The notes under the pieces were generated by a model, which was not told the origin of the DNA, searched no databases, and saw nothing but the letters and a program-made list of their open reading frames with translations. The translations under genes and the position numbers were made by a program. DNA of 8,069 bases from an uncultured Halieaceae bacterium (GTDB taxonomy: Bacteria > Pseudomonadota > Gammaproteobacteria > Pseudomonadales > Halieaceae), in contig CALINF010000001.1 of NCBI GenBank assembly GCA_938045215.1, forward strand, positions 1 through 8,069, written 5' to 3'. The first letter of the stretch is position 1; each line of letters begins with the position of its first letter. Of this stretch, positions 6,216 to 8,069 are shown in pieces.

Positions 6216-6824
6216 ATGAGATCAAACTTCCGTATTTTCAAGTCGGCGCTCATTGCTCTGATCAGCATAAGCACCGTACTGTTTTCTCTTGTCGCACAGG
6301 CCGAACACCACGCCGAGGCCGCCAAGCCAGAGACAAACGTTCGCGCCATGTCCATGACTATCGAAGCGGTCATTACAGACATCGACCTTGAAACGCGTCA
6401 ATTCACTGTCGAAGGCCCCAACGGCCAGCCCATTACCATGACAGCCGCTGAAAAGGTGGTAAAACTGGAAGACGTTAATGTCGGTGACACGATCGTGGCA
6501 ACTTACTTTACATCTCTGGAAAGCGAGCTGCGTGAGCCTACGCAAGAAGAGCTGGCAGAGCCCTGGGTAGTGCTGGCCGACGCGGCCAAATCTGAGGCTG
6601 ACGAGCAGCCCGCTATCGGCGGTGCACGTATGATTCGCGCCGTTTGCACGATTGAAGGCATGAACCGCGTGCTGGGCACCGTGACCATCATGGATCCACG
6701 TGGCAAGCTTCATTTGATTGGCGATGTCGAGCCCGAGAAAATGGAAGGCGTCACTCTGGGCCAGACCGTCGTTATGGTCTACACCGAGGCACTCGCTGTA
6801 ACTCTGGAGCCTGTTGCAAAGTAG
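6216..6824 (+). CDS. Secreted (periplasmic) protein of unknown function with two repeated halves
   Basis: I do not recognise a named family. The 202 residues begin with a classical Sec signal peptide: a basic N-terminus (MRSNFRIFK), a hydrophobic core to about residue 26, and VAQA with likely cleavage after A29. The mature part consists of two similar halves. Half 1 (about 48-104) runs MTIEAVITDIDLETRQFTV, then LEDVNVGDTIVATYFTSLESEL. Half 2 (about 139-197) runs MIRAVCTIEGMNRVLGTVTI, then MEGVTLGQTVVMVYTEALAVTL. Both show the order strand, acidic turn, strand, Gly-rich turn, V-x-x-G-[DQ]-T-[IV]-V, Y-[FT], so each is probably a small all-beta, OB-like domain. A Glu/Ala-rich linker (about 105-138) joins them. 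There is one cysteine (C144) and no metal-binding cluster beyond H31-H32. It has its own likely start signals and terminator, so it is probably monocistronic. A copper-related role is conceivable only from its position beside copA. Confidence 0.85.
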   Translation: MRSNFRIFKSALIALISISTVLFSLVAQAEHHAEAAKPETNVRAMSMTIEAVITDIDLETRQFTVEGPNGQPITMTAAEKVVKLEDVNVGDTIVATYFTSLESELREPTQEELAEPWVVLADAAKSEADEQPAIGGARMIRAVCTIEGMNRVLGTVTIMDPRGKLHLIGDVEPEKMEGVTLGQTVVMVYTEALAVTLEPVAK

Positions 6825-6839
6825 TCATTCCGGCTTTAC

Positions 6840-6870
6840 AAAAAGGGCAGACAGCGTCTGCCCTTTTTTT
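6840..6870 (+). terminator. Rho-independent terminator after the secreted protein gene
   Basis: GGGCAGAC (6845-6852) pairs perfectly with GTCTGCCC (6856-6863) around a 3-nt AGC loop. A run of seven T follows (6864-6870) and five A precede the stem, so the stem can extend by A-T pairs. It lies 15 bases after the stop at 6824. The A-run on the left makes it potentially active in both directions. It separates the secreted protein gene from copA. Confidence 0.93.
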
Positions 6871-6942
6871 GTGCCTGTTGCAATCTCGCTTTACCGCCTG
6901 CCGCTAATCGACTGTTTCTCGTACCGACTCCACCCCCACACC

Positions 6943-6967
6943 CTGTTGGCGGCCTGTCTGCTAACAG
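6943..6967. repeat. Imperfect inverted repeat upstream of copA
   Basis: CTGTTGGC (6943-6950) can pair with GCTAACAG (6960-6967) over a 9-nt loop, with one G-U pair. An alternative smaller hairpin CTGCT-AAC-AGCAG (6958-6970) overlaps it. No T-run follows closely. It lies in the 153-base spacer between the terminator and copA and could be a leader structure or chance. Confidence 0.25.
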
Positions 6968-6986
6968 CAGTTCTTTGTGCATTAGG

Positions 6987-7024
6987 TTAACGCCACCTTA
7001 CATGCGAGTGTACACTTGAGTGTA
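6987..7024 (+). promoter_or_regulatory. Candidate copA promoter and operator with nested AGTGT repeats
   Basis: Two overlapping dyads are directly visible: AGTGTACACT (7007-7016, perfect palindrome) and TACACT-TG-AGTGTA (7011-7024, perfect 6-bp arms). Together they also form a direct repeat GAGTGTA at 7006-7012 and 7018-7024, 12 bases apart. A possible promoter is TTAACG (6987-6992), an 18-base spacer and TACACT (7011-7016), which would place transcription start at or next to ATG 7024. A second, weaker pair is TTGTGC (6975-6980), 17 bases, TTACAT (6998-7003). I see no clear CueR-type dyad in the spacer. The operator reading is inference from symmetry and position. Confidence 0.35.
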
Positions 7025-8069
7025 TGGCTAACTCACACACATCTGCGCAGACTGGTTTGCAGACCCATCGGCAACCTCAGATCCAGGCACCGGTGCGAGA
7101 TACATCGCTAATCATTGATGGCGCCAGCTGTGCCAGTTGCGTCGCCAAAATAGAACAGTCCCTAAAAGCAGTGCCGGGCGTGAACAGCGCCAGTATGAAT
7201 TTCGCGCAGCGTACCGTGCTCGTCACAGGTGACGTACTCCCGGAGCAATTGATTGCTGCAGTAGAAAAAGCGGGATACGGCGCCAAGGCACAGACCGGCT
7301 TGTCTGACAAGCACACCATCGAAGAACGTGAGCAGGCAGATGCCCTGCACTATCGTCACTTGCTGCGCTCGATGGCTTTTGCGTTGGGCCTGGGCCTGCC
7401 TTTGATGTTATGGGGTGTGCTGGGCGGATCGATGTCGGTCAACACTGGTTTTGACCGCGTTGCATGGCTGGTAGTCGGCGTACTGACGTTCGCAGTGATG
7501 ATGGTTAGCGGACGCCATTTCTATGTAGGCGCGTGGCGATCCCTGGTCAACCATTCCGCCAACATGGACACATTGATAGCGCTTGGCACAGGCACGGCAT
7601 GGTTGTACTCCATGATTGTTGTGCTGTTTCCCGACTATCTCCCGCCTCTAGCTAGGCACGTGTACTTTGAGGCCTCTGCCATGATCCTGGGTCTGGTTAA
7701 TCTGGGTCTTGCACTGGAGGTTAGAGCAAGAGGACGCACATCTGATGCCATCAAGCGGCTTATCGGTCTGCAGCCCGCGACGGCGAGAGTCATCAGAGAC
7801 GATGGAGATCTCGACATCCCAATTGAACACGTTGTTGCTGGCGACCAACTGCGTATACGTCCCGGAGAAAAGATCCCTGTAGATGGCGATGTTGTGGATG
7901 GGCACACTACAGTTGATGAGTCCATGTTAACGGGAGAGCCAATGCCCGTGGAGAAAATCGCAGGCGATACGCTCGTAGCGGGCTCAATCAACAAAACCGG
8001 ATCGGTGATTTTGCAAGCAACCCGCGTGGGCAAAGACACAACACTGGCGCGCATTATTCTCATGGTAAA
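7024..8069 (+). CDS. copA: Copper-exporting P1B-type ATPase CopA, N-terminal part (cut by window edge)
   Basis: The frame is open from ATG 7024 to the right edge (348 complete codons). It encodes the start of an inner-membrane pump that exports Cu(I) to the periplasm using ATP. Domains in order: a 25-residue polar N-terminal extension; one HMA metal-binding domain (about 26-92) with C36 and C39 in GASCASC; four hydrophobic segments at about 113-135, 146-162, 183-202 and 214-232, with GRHFYVGAW between the second and third; and the actuator domain (from about 245) with LQPATARV, RPGEKIPVDG, DESMLTGEP (TGE at 303-305) and NKTGS. The CPC membrane motif, DKTGT phosphorylation site and ATP-binding domain lie beyond the window. 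ATG 7024 has no real ribosome binding site. GTG 7093, just before the HMA domain, is an alternative that would remove the extension. Silver is another possible substrate; the missing CPC region prevents further discrimination. Confidence 0.95.
   Translation, partial: MANSHTSAQTGLQTHRQPQIQAPVRDTSLIIDGASCASCVAKIEQSLKAVPGVNSASMNFAQRTVLVTGDVLPEQLIAAVEKAGYGAKAQTGLSDKHTIEEREQADALHYRHLLRSMAFALGLGLPLMLWGVLGGSMSVNTGFDRVAWLVVGVLTFAVMMVSGRHFYVGAWRSLVNHSANMDTLIALGTGTAWLYSMIVVLFPDYLPPLARHVYFEASAMILGLVNLGLALEVRARGRTSDAIKRLIGLQPATARVIRDDGDLDIPIEHVVAGDQLRIRPGEKIPVDGDVVDGHTTVDESMLTGEPMPVEKIAGDTLVAGSINKTGSVILQATRVGKDTTLARIILMV

Noticed and set aside
6222..6713. Minus-strand frame of 163 codons opposite the secreted protein gene
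   Set aside because: The sense frame has a signal peptide, ribosome binding site and terminator. The antisense product is His-rich, motif-free and has no start signal.
6987..7016. CueR-type MerR-family operator for copA
   Set aside because: An ACCTT half-site is present near 6995, but no matching AAGGT half occurs at the right distance and the spacer is 18 rather than 19-20 bases. Not strong enough to name.
7635..8063. Minus-strand frame of 142 codons at the right edge
   Set aside because: Antisense to copA, whose actuator-domain motifs are continuous through this region. Ser/Pro/Thr-rich shadow.
1..8069. Mobile element, CRISPR array or defence island
   Set aside because: No transposase, integrase, long terminal repeats or regularly spaced repeats; gene order and composition look like stable chromosome.

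Overview
The window looks like chromosomal DNA from a marine-type gammaproteobacterium. The support is gene content and order: dnaQ, rnhA and a YafS-like methyltransferase gene lie head to head with gloB, which is followed by mltD. Pseudomonas and related genera have the same cluster, and E. coli keeps a recognisable version. The start codon use (GTG, TTG) and moderately high GC would suit the Cellvibrionales (Halieaceae, Spongiibacteraceae), but that placement is inference.

Layout. Bases 1-296 (minus strand) hold the N-terminal third of NudC, cut by the window edge. Bases 297-713 are a 417-base gap whose only candidate gene is a small two-helix membrane ORF on the plus strand (429-656) with no convincing start. 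From 2746 down to 714 on the minus strand run a YafS-like SAM methyltransferase gene, rnhA and dnaQ, very tightly packed and probably one transcript. Going right from 2783 on the plus strand are gloB (glyoxalase II), mltD (lipoprotein lytic transglycosylase with two LysM repeats) and rlmG (23S rRNA guanine-N2 methyltransferase). A secreted protein of unknown function made of two similar halves follows (6216-6824) and ends at a very clear rho-independent terminator (6840-6870). The last kilobase is the N-terminal part of a CopA-type copper-exporting P-type ATPase, cut by the right edge, with a compact set of repeats around its proposed start codon.

Most genes are housekeeping: replication fidelity (DnaQ), RNA:DNA hybrid removal (RNase H), NAD(H) and NAD-capped RNA turnover (NudC), methylglyoxal detoxification (GloB), murein turnover (MltD) and ribosome modification (RlmG). 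CopA handles copper efflux. I see no mobile element, CRISPR array, tRNA, rRNA or defence system. The least explained parts are the duplicated secreted protein, the copA start region and the small membrane ORF; none amounts to a demonstrated new system.
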